Below are positions 1 to 12,181 of a DNA stretch of 64,000 nt, piece by piece; positions within the stretch are counted from its first letter, which is position 1, and every line of letters starts with the position of its first letter. Under the pieces are notes generated by a model, which saw nothing but the letters and a program-made list of their open reading frames with translations, did not search any database and had not been told where the DNA came from. This DNA is from Malachius bipustulatus (taxonomy: Eukaryota > Arthropoda > Insecta > Coleoptera > Melyridae), in contig OU342631.1 of the NCBI GenBank assembly GCA_910589415.1, positions 12,090,001 to 12,154,000 of the forward strand. The letters run 5' to 3'. A program made the position numbers and the translations under genes.

Positions 1-664
1 GAATAAAAGACAAGCAATAATTGCAATCCCCTTTAGCTCATGCCCGAAACAGACATTAAGTAGATGAATCTCAAAGAGCTCCCACTGTAAATAGTGCGTT
101 TTTAGATAGTTTCGACTGTAAGGTTTCGATTTTACCATACGCAGTCGGTATATAGGTCGGTTCTCTTCAATAGTAGAGATGATTCCCTTCGTTTTTCAGT
201 ACTCTAGTGTTAGAGTAAGTTAAATTCTTGGTTCTTAGATGTTCTTCTCCCAACTAACACAATTGGTTATTGGAACGTAGTGGCAACTGTCTTAAGAACT
301 TTAAGGTGTAAGTATTTCTATTTCTAGAAACGTTTCTATTAACGATTTGCGAACAAAATGAGGAACCATCTTGCTATGCGATACCTTCATGTGAGCTTTC
401 GTCGATCATCTCCGTGACTTGTCTGGTTACATCCTGTGCTATTGCGGCGTGGCCAAAAATTTCTCGGAACGTCTTAATTCGATGTGGCACTGGTCCACTT
501 TGATAACTCTCTAGAATCGGATCTATCATATCTGTCAAATCTACTTATCTTAAGGCTTAATAACTCACTGAAGTCGACGGGTTTTATACAAGGAGCAATT
601 AAGAATGATTCACTCTACTTATTGGATTGAATGAAGAGTAATTAATCCTTCTAATATTTTGCAG
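1..664. other. Intron of ABCC copy 1 (before exon 3)
   Basis: By comparison with the downstream copy, this should be the end of the intron between exons 2 and 3; it closes with TTTTGCAG at 657-664. Apart from one short open stretch on the minus strand (374-544) I see no exon, RNA gene or named repeat in it. Confidence 0.6.
374..544 (-). other. Short coding-like open stretch, unidentified
   Basis: The minus strand is open for 56 codons, closed by TAG at 374-376 and bounded upstream by TAA. The composition looks protein-like (contains DPILESYQSG, REIFGHAAIAQDV, TEMIDESS) and is less AT-biased than the surroundings. There is no start codon near the 5' end. It may be a fragment of a transposon protein or an exon of something else; I do not recognise the family. 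Confidence 0.25.
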
Positions 665-3600
665 CATTCTAACACCAGATGTAATAGGAACCCTTGTTGA
701 ATACTTCAGTCCTGAAACTGAAATAACAACAAAAGATGCCTACATGCAAGCAGCTTTGTTAATGCTGTTTAAACTATTGGATGTATTCATCTTCCACAAC
801 CTCTTCCTTTTACTCACAGAATTTGCAATCACGATACGAGTAGCAGTCAGTTCATTGATGTTTAGAAAATGCTTAAAATTAAGTGCAAATGCACAGGCAG
901 ACTATGCCGCAGGAAAAATCATCACGCTTGTTACCAAAGACGTCCAGAGTATAGACGGTTTTGTTTCCTACGGAAATGATGTTTGGATTGCCGTTTGTGA
1001 AGCTATCGTTATCAGCTATAACCTGTACAGCAGAATTGGAGTCATCACTTTCGTTGGAATCGGTGCCCTATTATTCATGGTACCGTTGCAATGTAAAGAT
1101 ATCCTTTAATAATGAGATTAATATGAATATAGAATTTTATTATTTCAGTTTATATCTCGAGGCAATACGCTCTTCTCAGAATAAGCAATTGTGAAAAAAG
1201 TGACTTAAGACTACAAAAAACTCGAGAAGCTCTTTCAGCTATCAAAATCATAAAAATGTATACGTGGGAACGTATATTCGCAAGTAGGATTTCAAATTTA
1301 AGAAAGTAAGTTTTTCATATACCTACGTCCTTTTAACACAACGAAAAAAAAGTTGCTGTGATATTTCACGTGTGCTTTTATTTCCATCAAAAGGTGATTT
1401 TTGGAATTATGGTTGCTCAACGAAACCTTTTTTTTTTTTTTGTTCACTATATGTGTTCCCTTTCCGAGGTCCGATTAGGAAGCTACCCGTTGGCTGTTTA
1501 ATTGACCTACCTGGCAAGGACGAAACTGTTAGTTAGATTCTCGATTACAGCTCGACCGCACCACAAAAGTGGAAATAAAAACACACGTTCCTCTTCTTGT
1601 GCATGTATTTCATGCTGTATATGCGATTTAGCTAGATATCCTATCACCAATAAGAATATTTCTGGTAATAATTAATAATATTTATTTTTAGGTTAGAGAT
1701 AAGTAAATTGAGGACCGTAAACATATTGAGCATAATTGTGCATGTCTCGGGAATATTGGTAGCACAGCTGGGCTTATATGCCCTTTTGAGTGTCTATACT
1801 AATCAGACTGAATTTTCTGCTGAGAATATTTTTTATATCGCATACTGCTTCGAAGTCTTAAGATATTCTGTTTCTATTACCATCACAGATGGATTTCAGT
1901 ATATCTCTGACTTCATAGCAGCTTATTTGAGAATATTTAAATTATTGAATGCAGAAGAGAAACTTGAAACGGATGCAGTGATAGAACACATCATTGAAAA
2001 TCCGAAATTATATCTTGAGCATGCTTCCGCTGGAGTTAACGGTGTTTCAGTAATAAACAATTTTACTTGTGAATTTGTCAAGGGCTTGAACATAGTTATC
2101 GGTCCAATGGGAAGTGGGAAAAGTTCGCTTCTAAAGCTGATTTTGAAGGAATATCCTCTAACAGAGGGAGAAATGAAAATTATGGGAAAAATATCTTATT
2201 CATCTCAAGAACCCTGGCTATTTCCTGGTTCGATACGAAATAACATCCTCTTCGGCGAAAAATACGATGAAGAGAGATACAGAAAGGTATTGTCAGTATG
2301 CGCTTTGGAGTTAGATTTAGAGATTCTGGTAAAAGGGGACGAAACAATTGTTGAAGACAACGGCATGAATTTGAGTAAAGGACAGCAAACTCGTATAAAT
2401 TTAGCTAGAGCGATTTACAGAAACAGTAATATTTACCTCTTGGACGATTCTCTTGCAGGTCTCGATGCGACTGTACAAGACCATATCTTCAAACGTTGCT
2501 TTCGAGACTTTTTGAATGATAAAATTTGTATTTTTGCGTCACATACTTTCAAGTTTCTTACAAGAGCGGATCAAGTTATTATTTTAAAAGAAGGTTGCAG
2601 GAAAATAAATCCAGTACACAATTTCTATGAAACTGCTACAAAAATAAGTAACTTATCTGAAAACAGCCTACTTAAACCTATAGAAAAGTTGACAAAAAAT
2701 TTTGAAGATGAAGAAATTACGGAGAATTATTTAATTAATTCTAGACTTTTGAAAATTAAATACCAGGAAACAAATATTTATAAAGAAGTAAATAAAATCG
2801 GTGCGGTGGATTTTTCTGTTTACAGAAGATATGTTAACAATGGAGGAACGATTGCTGCATTCATCATATTTATTCTTTTCATTATTAGTAAATTTCTTGA
2901 AGGGTATTGGGAGAGACTTCTATCGGACTGGTAAGTTTAAAACAAAATAAGATATCTTTTAAAAAAAAAAGATCAATTTCGCTACCTACAACCGACTTGA
3001 TTGAAAAGTTTGAAAGGCAAAAAATGTTGGTAGGGTAAACTTGGACGCAAATAAAACCCAATTGCTGTATGATAATCAGAGTGACACAGAAGAATATATG
3101 GAAATAGATAAAAACGAACGCTACACTTTCATCACCTACACTGTCGTTCTTGGATTTTCCATAATTGCTGCTTTGATCAAAAATATTTATTTTTTCGTCT
3201 ACGTCAGCAGAATATCAGTGCAAGTACATAAGAGAATGATCGAAAGCGTCCTGCAAGCCACGATGAGTTTTTTTGATCACACATTCATTGGAAATATTTT
3301 AAACAGATTTTCAAGAGACTTGTGCCTAATTGACGAAAGTATGCCCTATGTTTTATTAGATTGTTTTGGGGTATGTATTGTGGTATAATATTTATCTTTA
3401 AATTAGTGTAATTTTTGTTGCTAACTATAGTTTTTGTTAATAATTTAGTGAAAGCCGCGGTACTTTCCTACGTACTCTTGTCCCCCAAAATTGTCTGTCA
3501 CCCGGTCTGTCTATAGTTTGCTAGGAAACACTCTAGAGGCGCCATTTTTCGTCGTAGAAAGTTGAAATTTGACTTCTTTTTAAAACGGCGCACCGTCTCA

Positions 3601-5979
3601 CAATGCGTTTCGAAAATGAGCAGAATCCGTTATCGGGAAGTGCCATTTTTTCTGGAATTTCGTGGTTTTTGGGAACGGCCTAGGAAACACTCCAAGTGCC
3701 TGAAAATTGCACCGATCGAGTTGAAATTTTGCAGGGACGTAGCTCGATACGACTTATGAAAATGAGCCGGATCCGAGAATTTCAAGGCGTCCGTTCATGC
3801 AGAGCCGTACTTTTTTGCAAATCCGATCTGAAATTTTTAACCGTTTTGATTTTTTTTCTTTTTTTTATCATATTTTCAAATTTGCTCAGCCGTTTTCTTC
3901 AAAACGTTTCGGATGAACGATTGTTTTCCGTCGAAAGGGCTCGTCGCTACGTGTGCGACGTCAAATGCGATCACGATATCTTTCCAAATGACCGCCAAGA
4001 CGCTTTTGAAAATTGACCAAAATTTTCTTTTTAGATTGACTTTGACAGCTCACACCACGTCGATACATTTTTGATCTCCTTAAGACCAACGAGGCCGAAG
4101 TTACGGTCAATAATGTCCGAATGGTACATTTTCCTATTCAAAAACTGAATGATTTCCTTGCAAAATAGGACAATTCGAAATTTTTTTCTTATCAATTTTC
4201 GGATACCGCGACTCGGGGCTCATTTTCGCGAGGTAGCCTATGAGTTTTTTAGTCGCAATTTAAAAGTTTTTTTGCTGAAATTTCGAAAATGGCGGCGCTA
4301 TGACGAATCGAAAATGGCCGATTTTTACCAGAGAATTTTCGCCCTTGACGTTTAAAAAGTCGAAGTTTTGATTTTTCTTTTACTTTTCTGCAAAACCGAG
4401 TTCGAGCCCCAGGCTTCCTTCATTTTGACACCACTTAAAAAAAATTATCACGGATTTTAAGGTCGCCATAATGGCTTTTGTTAAAAAATTACAATTTTTT
4501 TCTACGACGCCTATATCCATAGTTATTACGAGAAAAGATATCACTCATGTTGTATTATTGTATAATGCTTATTTACATAACTTACCAGTATGTTCTAGAA
4601 TGTCTCGCCGTTTTTTGTCTAATGGCAACTGTTAACGTATCTTTCTGGATACCCTCAATTTTACTGTGCGCAAGCTTGGTTGCTTGGAGATGGATTTACA
4701 TGCCGTCTGGTCGAAGTTTAAAAAGGCTAGACTGCGCAAGTAAGGGAATTTTTTCGTATTCAATAAAATTTTTAATTTTTAATTTTTCAGCTCGAAGTCC
4801 GCTGGTGGGACATATAAGTGCGTCTTTGGAAGGCTTGACAACTATAAGAGCGTGTAACAAAAATAATGAGATCTTAGAAGAATTTGACAGGCATCAAGAT
4901 CACTTCACCTCAGCCCTTCATATGTCTCTCTTGGCTGAACGAGGTTTCGCCTGTGTTTTAAACTTTGTGACATATATTTATATCTGTTATATCGTCGGAG
5001 ATGTGCTCTTTTTTAATAGTACGGCTCTTTAAATTAAACGTTCTAATGAATAGTAAATTGTAATAAAATTTATTTTACAGTTACACAACCAGGAAACGTG
5101 GGCTTGGCTTTAACAAAAGCTTTCAGTCTGTCTATTTATTTCCAGTGGGGAGTTAGAAGCTGCGCGGAATTTCAAAACCTTTTAACTTCAGTTGAACGCG
5201 TTTTAGAATACACGGATATTAAATCTGAAACAAAATCTGGACAAGAAATTGCAAATTGGCCCAAGCAAGGTTTATTAAAATATGAAAAGGTATCCCTCAT
5301 ATACCACAAGACAAATGAAGCCGTTTTAAAAGACATTGATTTCACTATTTATCCAAAAGAGAAAATAGGAATCGTAGGAAGAACTGGAGCTGGAAAAACG
5401 TCTCTTGTTAGCACTTTATTCAGACTCTACGAGGTCGATGGAAAGATACTTCTTGATGACGTAGATTTAAGAACAGTCTCTTTGAAATGCCTCAGATCTT
5501 GCATTTCCATCATTCCGTCGTCCCCAGTGTTATTTGAGGGTACCATTAGAAGTAACATGGACCCTCTGAGAGAGTACTCTGATGCAGATATTTGGAGAGC
5601 ACTAGACCAAGTCGGGCTAAAAAGCGACGTAGGTGACTTAGAACGACCGGTAAAAGATCTTAGTAACCAGTTCAGTACAGGACAGAAACAGCTTTTCTGC
5701 CTCGCCAGGGCTCTAGTTAGACGTGACAAGGTGATTGTTCTTGATGAAGCTACCGCAAATATCGACCCTGAAAACGAGATACTCGTGGCAGCCGTTATTG
5801 AAAAGGAGTTCGCCGACTGCACGGTCCTCATCGTCGCTCATAAGCTCGCCACTGTGCTTCGGACCGATCGAGTCATGGTACTCGATCGAGGCAGCCTACT
5901 GGAGTTCGACTCCCCAAACAACTTACTGAAGGACACCACTTCTAAGTTTTACCAAATGGTTCAGGATGATAAAAGATAG
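665..5979 (+). CDS. ABCC-subfamily transporter, copy 1 (MRP4 / lethal(2)03659-like), 5' partial
   Basis: Spliced gene, exons 665-1092, 1149-1305, 1692-2930, 3034-3370, 4589-4739, 4791-5018 and 5081-5979 (TAG stop). They correspond one-to-one with exons 3-9 of the complete copy downstream; the first two exons would lie before the window. The protein has two membrane domains and two ATP-binding domains. NBD1 has Walker A GPMGSGKS (2101-2124), Q-loop SSQEPW, signature LSKGQQ, Walker B YLLDDS and the H-loop SH. NBD2 has Walker A GRTGAGKT (5377-5400), signature FSTGQKQ, Walker B VLDEAT and AHKLA. NBD1 lacks the catalytic Glu (Asp instead), as is usual in ABCC proteins. Known role of the family: ATP-driven export of organic anions and conjugates at the plasma membrane; the substrate is not predictable. 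Oddities: in NBD2 the Q-loop reads IIPSSP instead of IIPQxP, and the acceptor before 3034 has no pyrimidine tract. The reading frame is intact, so it may be functional. Confidence 0.9.
3440..4530. repeat. Dispersed repeat inserted in intron 6 of ABCC copy 1
   Basis: The intron between exons 6 and 7 is 1.2 kb here but only 154 bases in copy 2. The extra sequence holds a block (about 3600-3815) that recurs at 47160-47400: TTTTTTCTGGAATTTCG, then CTAGGAAA(C/T)ACTC, GTTGCACCGATCGG-like, CAGGGACGT and GGGCCGGATCC-like segments in the same order and spacing. It is therefore a member of a dispersed family. Open frames in it are short and look accidental. Confidence 0.6.
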
Positions 5980-5982
5980 ATA

Positions 5983-6930
5983 CAAATTTAGTTTTTTCTC
6001 CTACACTTATTAATAAGTTATCTACGTACACACATAGGTACTTTATGTCTAGTAAATATGTACTTATACCTACTTGAATAAATTTTACAGTGATGTCGTT
6101 GCGATATTATTTTTTTTTATAAATTATTCGTAAAAAAGTAATAAATTATATATTACATATTACCTGGTCATGGAAAAGTAAACAGAATTATTAGAGTTGA
6201 GTGCTTTCACAGAATGAGTTTTGCTATTAGAGCTTATGAATACATTAATAAGAACTAGAAAAATTGTAAGAACTTATGTATATCCATATACAAACAAACG
6301 TCTAGCAATTTACACGTGAAATGGTTGATTTCAATAATTATATTAGTTCAGTGAAGGGTTGATTAAAATTTTTCCGTGCCGACAAATTTTTCTTTTTTTA
6401 ATAAATTGATTTTTTTACATGCTAATTAATTATTGTTGTTTCTCTAGTTTTCACTTTCAAAGCAAACAAAATTTCGTTTTATTTAAATATGATTTTATGA
6501 GTGTTTTAAATTTTAATAAGTAGTAAAATTAGCATTTAATTTGTTTTGACCCTGCATCATAGTTATGTTTAAAATTAACTCAAGTTATTTTATCATTGTC
6601 GTAAATTTGTAGGTAAGTTTAATGAGGTGATTTTAATTATTCACTAGCAGTTGTACTATTTTTATCTTCATTGCTAAGTTTTAGTATACATTTTATGCAT
6701 ATTGTATGCATATTTTATTCAAACATTTTACGTATAGGTACATTGAGGATTTGATTTGAAAATAAACATTTATAGTGTAATACCTAAAGGAAATCGATTT
6801 TGTTTCCAAGGGGGAAATTCTTCTTAGCAATTCCAAAGAAAATTGCATATCCGGGAAAACCCTGGATGAAAATTAGATAAAACATTTTTTAACCTAATGA
6901 AAAAAATTTAAATTTAAATACTTGTAATTG
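5983..6930. other. Spacer after ABCC copy 1
   Basis: Very AT-rich sequence after the poly(A) signal at 6077. No coding exon, RNA gene or inverted repeat that I can support. Confidence 0.5.
6077..6082 (+). promoter_or_regulatory. Probable polyadenylation signal of ABCC copy 1
   Basis: AATAAA about 100 bases after the TAG stop, in a context (TTGAATAAATTTTACAG) that also occurs after copy 2 (CTGAATAAATCTGTA at 25822). The shared context supports it as the ancestral 3' end signal. Confidence 0.6.
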
Positions 6931-6935
6931 AAGCT

Positions 6936-7085
6936 AAAAAAAAGGAGTCCCCTAGCTGGCGAGTGTCGATTCGACCGTCGAGATGGTATCCCTTCTCCCG
7001 CTGAATTGCCCTTCTCTCCTGAGTCCTGACCAGAGCCATCTTATCCGTTGGACTAATAGAGCTATAGCCCAGGGTCGCAAAACTT
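6936..7085 (-). repeat. Possible tRNA-derived SINE or Pol III gene remnant
   Basis: Read on the minus strand, a tRNA-Arg-like head (TAGTCCAACGGATAAGATGG, A-box-like) is followed by a B-box-like GGTCGAATCGACAC (6963-6976). The segment ends in eight Ts (A run at 6936-6943), a good Pol III terminator. The spacing between boxes is longer than in a tRNA and I cannot fold a cloverleaf, so this is not called as a tRNA. It could also be chance. Confidence 0.3.
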
Positions 7086-7106
7086 TTTAGGGAGTAAATA
7101 TAATGC

Positions 7107-7430
7107 AAAATCTTTTCATTTTCCTCCCAAAATTACTTAATTTTGAATATGAACACCTACATTTTAGGGGGGTGAATTCGAAATCTTTATATTTCTTCCC
7201 CAAAATTAATTCATTCTAAACATGTATATCTAAATTTTAGGGGCGTGAATTAGTTTTAAATATTTACATTTTCCTCGCCAAACTCCTTCATTTTAATAAA
7301 CATGTAGGTACATTTTAGGGATGTGAAATATAATTTAAAATCTTTACATTATCCTCCCAAAATTTCTTCATTTTAATAAACATGTAAGTAGGTACATATT
7401 TTATTTAGGGGCGTAAATATAATTCAAATA
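7107..7430. repeat. Tandem repeat, about 77-bp unit, four copies
   Basis: Units begin near 7107, 7180, 7257 and 7336. Each has AAATCTTTACATTTTCCTCC-like, AAAATTxCTTCATTTT, AACATGTA and ATTTTAGGGGCGTGAA-like segments in order. The last two units are most alike (TTCATTTTAATAAACATGTA in both). Confidence 0.75.
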
Positions 7431-7679
7431 TCTCAGCGGAACTTCGTTCAAGAAAAATAATTGACTGGAAAATTGAGTCTACATTTCTTAACGTAGCGTA
7501 GCTATCTCTGCGCATTTTTAGTTGAAGCGGCGAAATAAGGTCTTTTTTGCAATTTTGTAAGAATTTTCTGTTATGTTTTGTTTAATGTAATATGGCCTTT
7601 TTTCAGTTCTGACACTTTTTCTAGCACTCCTAGCTCTAGCCATCCACAAATTGCGGCAATTTTTATTAGTGTTATATTT

Positions 7680-7745
7680 TTTGCTATTTAATTATTATTT
7701 TATTATTTATTTATTATTTTATTATTTATTTATTATTTTATCCTT
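7680..7745. repeat. Low-complexity TATTATTTATT tandem repeat
   Basis: About three copies of a 21-base AT-only unit (TTATTATTTTATTATTTATT). Confidence 0.7.
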
Positions 7746-8711
7746 ATAGCTTTAGGCTAGGCATATTAGAAAAAAAATGGGGGCTCAGCGGTTTTTTCAG
7801 GGGGCACCACAAAACAAAAGTTTTGTGTAGTTATGATTTTTTTCAACCCTTTTTTTTTGTAGGCAAAAATTTGGCCCAGAACTTAGTTTTTTTGGCACTT
7901 TTCGTCCAAATTTTGACATTTGGCACTTTTTATTCAGTTTTTGATTTTTATCTCCAAAAGGAAGCGTTTTTTCGACAAGCCCATTCTATACATAAATAAA
8001 TGTCCTACATTTAACATGCTGAAACTTTTTTTTAAAGACTAACCCTTCCGCCAGTATAGCGAGTCAAAAAAAACATATTCTAATATCTTGCGAAATTTAC
8101 CGTTGTCGCGCTTGGTTGGTGCGAAACGGTATTGGTCAACCTCACGGGTCTTTGGGAACTAGAAAACGTATTTTTCCTGAAATCGAGAAAGGCAAACGTT
8201 CTTCCAACCATCTACTCTCATCCTGTGCGCACGTGTTGCCAAACAAAACCAGTACATCATGTTTGAGTAGGTGAAGATTGAAGTTTGTGAAGGCTCTCAA
8301 GAAAAAAAACAATTTTCATATTTCCAAACTTCATATTCGTGTGCAGCGGCCCCAAAAACCATAGAGGGTGAGAAATATGCATACTATATACCTCAGTAGG
8401 GCAAACGATATAGTAAATATCGTGCGCAGAACGTTTATGATCCAGGTAGGCGGACCTTTTATATAAGATATTATGTCTTCTTATTGGTTTACCTGAAGCA
8501 GGTAACCAATAAGTAAGGAATGATCTGACCATATAAGGTGTGCCTACCTAACTTTCTAAACTTTCTATGTATTTTTATTACTATAATATCTTCTGGCCGG
8601 AAGAAGGAGGCGCATTAGTTTTAGTAGCCCAAGGGCGCAGAAAATTTAAAGACGGCCCTGCTCGTGACGCAACGTACTCATGTTTTATCAGTCAACCGAA
8701 TAGTCACTTAT
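7746..8711. other. Spacer between copy 1 and the retrotransposon
   Basis: No gene seen. It contains a hairpin at 8481-8512 (TTATTGGTTTACCTG against CAGGTAACCAATAA). A 91-codon open frame on the minus strand overlaps the hairpin and has no recognisable similarity, so it is not called as a gene. Confidence 0.45.
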
Positions 8712-8712
8712 A

Positions 8713-8749
<37 letters not shown>

Positions 8750-9107
8750 GTAATAATGTTTATTACCCAACAGTTCCATACAGAACCAATTATAAGGCAA
8801 CAGTATACATTTATAATTTCAGGTATAACAGCACACAAGCAGTAGGTACTGCCATAAACAACAAATAGCCAAAATAACTAATCAATAACAATTATTAAGT
8901 ACGTAGGTATAAAGTACATAGCAATATTATACAATAGAAGTGCTACATAACTCACTATAAAACAGAAGCAACACAGACCAAGCAGCTATGAGTGCAGAAA
9001 AGAAAAGAGAAAAAGAAAAAAAAACATAATCAAAATCATATAATCATAATCATATAATCATAATCACGGGTATTCCCGTCCCAAAAATTCCTTCCGAAAT
9101 CTTGATC

Positions 9108-10121
9108 TCAAAAAGATTTGATTTTAAATTTGTGCAACCCCGATTCAAAACCGCCAAAAATGTCAAAGTCATTGCTGATGGGGTTGTAGTAATTCGACAT
9201 TTTCAACACTGGAGAGTGTGACATAGCATTCGTTCTGGGAGTTACTGTATAGATGGCTAATGAATGTCTGTTATTTTGTCGGGGAACGTGAAAATTAATT
9301 CTTGCCAACAGCTCCCCACAATCGACCCTGTAATTCAAAAGTTTGTAAAAAAAAAACAGTAAAATCGAAATTTGTCTTTCAACATGCAGTGGTAGAACGT
9401 CAAACATTTCGTGAAGTATCGAGTTATCTATACCTCTCTGAGGATAATATCCATGACAACGGAGAAACAAATATTTCAAGAATCGTCTCTGGACTGACTC
9501 CAACATCGAAACATAGCACTGATAGAAAGGAGTCCATACAATACAGACGTACTGCAACCGTGAAAATACATACGCTCTAAACAGTGTTTTTATTGTGTTA
9601 ACATTGTTGAATTGACGGGAACTCCTTATGATGAGACCCAAGAAACGAAGACTGTCATTAACAACCTCATCGACATGTTGATCGATTCGTAACTGCTCAT
9701 CAAAGAATACTCCGAGATCTTTAATCTTGCTCTGACGTTCAAGGAGAGCACCATCTAGCTTATATGGAAAAAGTATGGGTAGCTTCCTACGTGTGAAGGA
9801 CATAACTTTACACTTATTGACATTCAACTGCAAATTGTTGCCAACAGACCATCTGAGTAAGTTGTCCAAACAACTCTGCAGGATGGTGGCATCCTCGACA
9901 GACTCAGCTCTGCGGTATATCTTAGCATCGTCAGCGTAGATCAATATCGAGCAATCACCAAGGGCAAGAGGCAAGTCGTTAATGAAGCAAACAAATACAA
10001 GAGGACCAAGATTCGATCCCTGAGGAACGCCCGAGGACGCTGTATACTTGAAGGACGAGAAGCCGTTATAGCTAACAAACTGTTTGCGACCAGTTAAATA
10101 AGATCTTAATAAAAACAGCAA
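9108..10121 (-). pseudogene. Reverse transcriptase, C-terminal part
   Basis: Open for 337 codons. It shows SGVPQGSNLGPL, FINDLP and the catalytic YADDAK motif, then the thumb and C-terminal region typical of Jockey/CR1-clade RTs (NKCKVMSFTRR, IKDLGVFFD). No RNase H or zinc-knuckle domain follows. It is cut from the rest of RT by stops and frameshifts between 10122 and 10288, so it is a fragment of a dead element. The product would be the replication enzyme of the element. Confidence 0.9.
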
Positions 10122-10288
10122 TCCATCAGAGAGCCCAAATCGTTCAAATTTTAATAAAATAGTATCATGGTCAAGCCTGTCAAAAGCTTTGGCGAAGTCT
10201 GTATAAACAGTGTATCAATCGCCTCTGACACAAACTGCGTGAAACAAGACAAATTGGTCTCTGTGGACCGTTTTGGGATAAATCCATG

Positions 10289-10699
10289 CTATGCTGAAGA
10301 GATCGAGCCTCTGACATGAGGAAAGATGTATGAGTAAATGACTACCTCAAACACCTTCGAGAAGTTGCAAAGAAGAGATATGGACCTATAATTGGAGACA
10401 CTTGTCCTGTCACCGGACTTATGAATCCGAACTATGACAGAAGTTTTCCAGATTCTCGGGAAGACGGCCTGACTCAGTGCAGCATTGAATATTAGAAAAA
10501 GCGGTTTTACAAGAGCGAACTTACAATCGCGCACCATAAAGCTCGGTATCTGATCGGATCCAGCAGTTGATGAACTTTTTAAGCTGTTGATTGCACGAAC
10601 GATATCGTGCTCAGTCACACTGCGTATGTTTAGGCAATCCGAAAATGAAGTACCACCGGAAACATCGTCACCATTGACAGCTGTATTGGGGTGCTGCAC
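10289..10699 (-). pseudogene. Reverse transcriptase, fingers/palm part
   Basis: Contains SSSTAGSDQIPSF, a long helix, FPRIWKTS, and HKSGDRTSVSNYRSIS, which match the conserved RT fingers blocks (usually GxDxIP and NYRPIS). It overlaps the upstream frame by 70 bases in a different phase, which marks a frameshift. Part of the same element as the 9108-10121 and 10630-11370 fragments. Confidence 0.85.
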
Positions 10700-11370
10700 G
10701 TAAACTGACTGAAAAAATTTGCAAATGCATCACCTATTTCCTGAAGGGTATTAACCACTTCATCCTGACAGTTCATCCTACCCGGAATTCTGGTGAAGTT
10801 CTTCTTATTAGATCTAACGTATGACCAAAATTTAGTCGGATCATCCCTAATGTGCTCCTCGGTGTCACGTATGTAACCTCTGTAAGTCGCAGCAATCTGT
10901 TTCCTAACTATTTTACGATAATATCTAAACATATCACCGTAATATACCCTCCCGGTCTCGCGATATTTTTTCAAATAAAAGTATTTAGTTTTGATATTTT
11001 TGATCAAATCTGGCGAGAACCAAGAAGGATATCTATGCATACCCTTGCGATATGTGCATTTCGGGACATGGCGATCAAGAATTCGGTATATAAACTTATA
11101 GAACTCTTCCAGAAACCTGTCTGCATTGCTAGAAAACGCATTCAAAAAGGACCAGTCAGCATTACCAATCTCACTGTACAAGGCATGAAAGTCGGCTCTC
11201 TTAAAATTATATCGTTTTACATTGTCAGCATTGACGGAAAAATTAACACCCGAATTCAGTTTATTTAGAGAAACTGAGAGAGCAGGATGGTGGCAGTCCT
11301 CCCTAACAAGCGGTAGGGCATCGTGAATTGAACTTATATTGAAATCGAAATCTGCCAGAGTTACCTTCAA
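10630..11370 (-). pseudogene. Endonuclease C-terminus and linker of the non-LTR polyprotein
   Basis: 246 codons. The start has SIHDALPLVREDCHHPALSV, which resembles the SDHxPv end of an apurinic-type endonuclease. It is followed by a basic linker (PSWFSPDLIKNI, FWSYVRSNK) common just before the RT in Jockey-like elements. The endonuclease core is missing, so the copy is 5'-truncated. The frame breaks at the 3' end into the next fragment. Confidence 0.8.
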
Positions 11371-11485
11371 TCAACGGTTACAGTTTACCTAAGAAAACTA
11401 AACATCTAAGTCTAGCAACAACAACAACTACAACAACAACGTCCAGACATATTAGTCCAGTCATTACGTCGGAAATAACGGGTTA

Positions 11486-11920
11486 GAAATGCAAATGAAC
11501 CGAGAAAGCCAAATTTTGGATATTACGTAGGAGGGGCCTAGAAAAGCTTAACTTCAAATTGTCGACCAAAATTACCTTGTGCATTTTCCGCCATCTTGAA
11601 AAAAGAGTTAAATTCAGTTTTTTCATCATAACTCGGTTCTCCGTTGAGATACGAAAATTTTTATGCAATACTTTTTTGTTACTTTTCTTACAATCTACAA
11701 TTAAGGTCCTTTACATTTTTTACGTATCATTCATTATTATCGAGATATCGATCTAAAAAACCATAAATTTGGGTAGTGAATTTTGTTTTTTGCTATTTTC
11801 TTTTTTCTCATGAAAGATATCGAAAAAATGTCTAATAACAAACTTGTAGAGCGTATTCAGGCCTACAATTTCATTTTATCATTTTTAATTTTCGACAAAA
11901 ATTACGACCTCTAGCGCGCT
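11486..11920. repeat. Left terminal inverted repeat of the TIR element
   Basis: Inverted copy of 13573-14016. Open frames of 65 and 61 codons appear in mirrored form in both arms; they are a by-product of the repeat and not genes. Confidence 0.85.
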
Positions 11921-12181
11921 GCGAAGTTGACCGGAGCGCGCCCGACGCTGCAATGTGCGTCTCGCCATACAATAATTGTACTAGATCTAGTACTTTTTCA
12001 CTAAATCTAGTGATCTAAGTAGTACGTACTGATGAGAATCTAGTACTTTTTTGAAATTCGCCATTCTTATCTAAACCTGTAAGGTGCATGTGCATTCAGT
12101 ACTTTAGGTTAATTAATATTAATAAATAATAGTAACCTAATAACAGTTCTAACAAAACAACAAGATTTTCATTTTTCTTTC

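Larger units (their letters stand above)
8712..11375 (-). mobile_element. Non-LTR retrotransposon, Jockey/CR1-like, 5'-truncated and broken
   Basis: Minus-strand element. The 3' end has an AATAAA signal (plus-strand TTTATT at 8759-8764) followed by a (TTA)n tail (TAA repeat at 8712-8756). A second AATCAT-rich run lies at 9025-9066. Upstream come the reverse transcriptase frames. The 5' end is lost near 11375, inside the linker between endonuclease and RT. Insertion explains part of the enlarged spacer between the two ABCC genes. Confidence 0.85.

Noticed and set aside
5427..5831. 134-codon open frame antisense to ABCC exon 9.
   Set aside because: Shadow of the NBD2 coding strand, with no motif of its own.
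6936..7085. A genuine tRNA gene on the minus strand.
   Set aside because: A- and B-boxes are too far apart and no cloverleaf with paired acceptor stem can be drawn.
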